Of a stretch of DNA of 7,337 nt, positions 5,955-7,337 are shown in pieces. This DNA is from Spirochaetales bacterium. Its GTDB lineage: Bacteria; Spirochaetota; Spirochaetia; DSM-27196; PWMO01. Under the pieces are notes generated by a model. It was given only the letters and a program-made list of their open reading frames with translations, was not told the DNA's origin and ran no database searches. A program made the position numbers and the translations under genes. Within the stretch, counting starts at the first letter, position 1; every line of letters starts with the position of its first letter. The stretch spans positions 1 through 7,337 of the forward strand of contig SLTF01000376.1 in NCBI GenBank assembly GCA_007130025.1, given 5' to 3'.

Positions 5955-7141
5955 GCGATCGTCCCCGGCTGCGAGCCGGCATCGTTGGCTCCGGCTTCGC
6001 CGCGGCCTTTCACTGCGAGGCGCTTCAGCGCGTGCACCGTGTGGACGTTGACATCGTCGGCGTCTATTCTCCCAACGCGGGGAAGCGCAGCGCCTTCGCG
6101 AGCGAACGCGACACCGCGGCCTTCGACTCGCTGGAGAAGCTCATCGATGCGAGCGATGTGCTTCACGTCTGCACGCCGCCGTCGACCCACGAGGAGATCG
6201 CGGTGCAGGTGCTGGCCGCGGGCCGGAGCTGCATCGTGGAGAAGCCGTTCACCGGGTTCTTCGGCAACGGCTCGAAGGACTTCAACGGACGGACCTTCGA
6301 CCGCGAGGTGGGACTGCGCGAAGCGATGGCAAGCGTGGAGCGTATGCTCGAGGCCGAGCAGACGAGTGCGGGCAGCATCCTCTACGCAGAAAACTGGGTC
6401 TACGCGCCCGCGATCCAGAAAGAGCGCGAGATCGTGGAAAAAACCGGCGCCCAGATCGTCTGGATGCACGGGGAGGAGTCGCACTCCGGTTCGCACTCGC
6501 CCTATTACGGGAAATGGGAGCACTCCGGGGGCGGGTCAATCATGGGCAAGGCCGTACATCCGCTGACCGCAGCGCTCTACCTCAAGAAGGTGGAGGGGCG
6601 GGCGCGCACGGGTCGTCCCATCCGGCCGGTCACCGTATCGGCAAGAACGCACACGGTGACCACCTCGGACTGGTTTCGCGATGAGGGTCACCTTCGCACC
6701 AGTTACACCGACATCGAGGACTACGGTGCAGTTCACGTAGTGTTCGAAGACGGAAGCTTTGCCGACATCTTTGCATCCGAACTGGTACTCGGTGGGGTGC
6801 ACAACTGGATCGAGGTGTGCGCCAACAACCATCGCACGGTATGTAACATCAACCCAAATACCGCGATGCAGACCTATAACCCAAAGGAAGAGAATTTCCG
6901 CGACATCTACGTGGTGGAGAAGACCGGAACCAAACAGGGGTGGGCCTTCACCTCGCCCGATGAGGAGTGGTTCACCGGCTACCAGCACGAGATGAACGCG
7001 TTCTACGCCTCGGTTGCACGCGGTGAGGAACCGGAGTCGGATAGTCGGCTCGCCGCCGACACCATCGCGGTGGTCTACGCCGCCTACCTCTCGGCGGCGC
7101 AGTCGGGTCGAGAGGTCGAAGTACCCCGAGCCGGGAAGTAA
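5951..7141 (+). CDS. Gfo/Idh/MocA-family NAD(P)-dependent oxidoreductase
   Basis: The protein has 396 residues. An N-terminal Rossmann fold begins with GIVGSGFAAAFH (10-21, GxGxxA type). The family's VEKP motif follows at 96-99, where Lys98 is the usual catalytic/cofactor lysine, and then a C-terminal alpha/beta substrate domain. The segment after beta-2 reads VYSPNAGKR (38-46), with no acidic residue at the usual NAD-selecting position, so NADP use is possible (inference). The second family motif, normally GGGxxxDxGxH, is GGGSIMGKAVH: His203 is kept, but Gly199 replaces the Asp. It is preceded by a His/Ser-rich stretch (ESHSGSHSPYY). These enzymes oxidise or reduce cyclic polyols, sugars and sugar acids. 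The start overlaps tctA by 4 bp, with AGGGAGGT (5938-5945) five bases upstream. It probably converts the imported compound or the enolase product. The substrate is unassigned. Confidence 0.92.
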   Translation: MSDRPRLRAGIVGSGFAAAFHCEALQRVHRVDVDIVGVYSPNAGKRSAFASERDTAAFDSLEKLIDASDVLHVCTPPSTHEEIAVQVLAAGRSCIVEKPFTGFFGNGSKDFNGRTFDREVGLREAMASVERMLEAEQTSAGSILYAENWVYAPAIQKEREIVEKTGAQIVWMHGEESHSGSHSPYYGKWEHSGGGSIMGKAVHPLTAALYLKKVEGRARTGRPIRPVTVSARTHTVTTSDWFRDEGHLRTSYTDIEDYGAVHVVFEDGSFADIFASELVLGGVHNWIEVCANNHRTVCNINPNTAMQTYNPKEENFRDIYVVEKTGTKQGWAFTSPDEEWFTGYQHEMNAFYASVARGEEPESDSRLAADTIAVVYAAYLSAAQSGREVEVPRAGK

Positions 7142-7161
7142 CAACACAAGGGAGCAGCGGT

Positions 7162-7337
7162 ATGGGACACGGTGACGGAATGAACTACGCTCCGAGGGCA
7201 GAACGGGATCCGGTATGCCGCCCCGGGGAGTTTCGCTTTTCGGTGATCGGCCTCGATCACGGCCACATCATTGGGATGACGGCGGGTCTGGTGGATGCCG
7301 GTGGTGAGCTGGTGGCGGTCTTCGACCGCGACGGAGA
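7162..7337 (+). CDS. Second Gfo/Idh/MocA-family oxidoreductase, N-terminal fragment cut by window edge
   Basis: Only the first 58 codons are present. After a polar lead of about 23 residues comes a Rossmann start, FRFSVIGLDHGHIIG (24-38), then a helix and a beta-2 strand ending in VAVFDRDG. The glycine loop is the GLxHGH variant seen in one branch of Gfo/Idh/MocA proteins. The Asp after beta-2 favours NAD over NADP (family knowledge), unlike the preceding gene. AAGGGAG (7148-7154) is seven bases before the ATG at 7162. A second in-frame ATG at 7180 has no comparable site. It lies 20 bp after the previous stop codon, so it is in the same operon. The two dehydrogenases are not close duplicates: their N-termini share little beyond the fold. 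The catalytic motifs lie outside the window. Confidence 0.85.
   Translation, partial: MGHGDGMNYAPRAERDPVCRPGEFRFSVIGLDHGHIIGMTAGLVDAGGELVAVFDRDG

Noticed and set aside
5699..6523. A 274-codon minus-strand open frame across the tctA/dehydrogenase junction
   Set aside because: It spans two well-supported genes on the other strand and shows no family motif.
6536..7147. A 203-codon minus-strand open frame opposite the first dehydrogenase
   Set aside because: It has no ribosome binding site or domain, and the opposite frame is a clear Gfo/Idh/MocA C-terminal domain.

Overview
This window is about 60% GC by eye, so moderately GC-rich. It carries a compact catabolic-type locus: a divergent transcriptional regulator facing a co-directional run of at least six genes. 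The organism cannot be fixed from the sequence. The solute-binding protein's signal peptide, ending in AFAAGAQQ, resembles exported proteins I associate with free-living Spirochaetota. Tripartite tricarboxylate transporters (TTT) are also very common in Proteobacteria, so this is only a weak hint.

Layout. Positions 1-1087 (minus strand) hold most of a ROK-family (NagC/Mlc/XylR-like) repressor, cut off by the window edge. Positions 1088-1248 are the divergent control region. It contains a near-consensus promoter for the rightward genes (TTGACA, 17 bp, TAGAAT), a weaker mirror-image promoter for the regulator, and several GACAA words in inverted arrangement that could be operator half-sites. 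Positions 1249-2628 encode an enolase-superfamily enzyme of muconate-cycloisomerase-like type. Positions 2730-5954 encode a complete TTT transporter: the periplasmic binding protein TctC (2730-3761), the small membrane protein TctB (3849-4394) and the large membrane protein TctA (4407-5954). Positions 5951-7141 encode a Gfo/Idh/MocA oxidoreductase that overlaps tctA by 4 bp. From 7162 a second, different Gfo/Idh/MocA protein begins and runs off the right edge.

Working model (inference). A periplasmic carboxylate or sugar-acid-like compound is captured by TctC and imported by TctAB. It is then modified by the enolase-superfamily enzyme (epimerisation, cycloisomerisation or dehydration) and by one or two NAD(P)-dependent dehydrogenases. 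The ROK protein senses the substrate or a product and controls the divergent promoters. The substrate cannot be named from sequence.

The most interesting details are regulatory. Both divergent promoters seem to place the transcription start within a few bases of the start codon, suggesting leaderless mRNAs. The binding-protein gene is flanked by RNA hairpins, including an 11-bp stem just before tctB that could set the ratio of binding protein to permease. No RNA genes, mobile elements or CRISPR arrays were seen.
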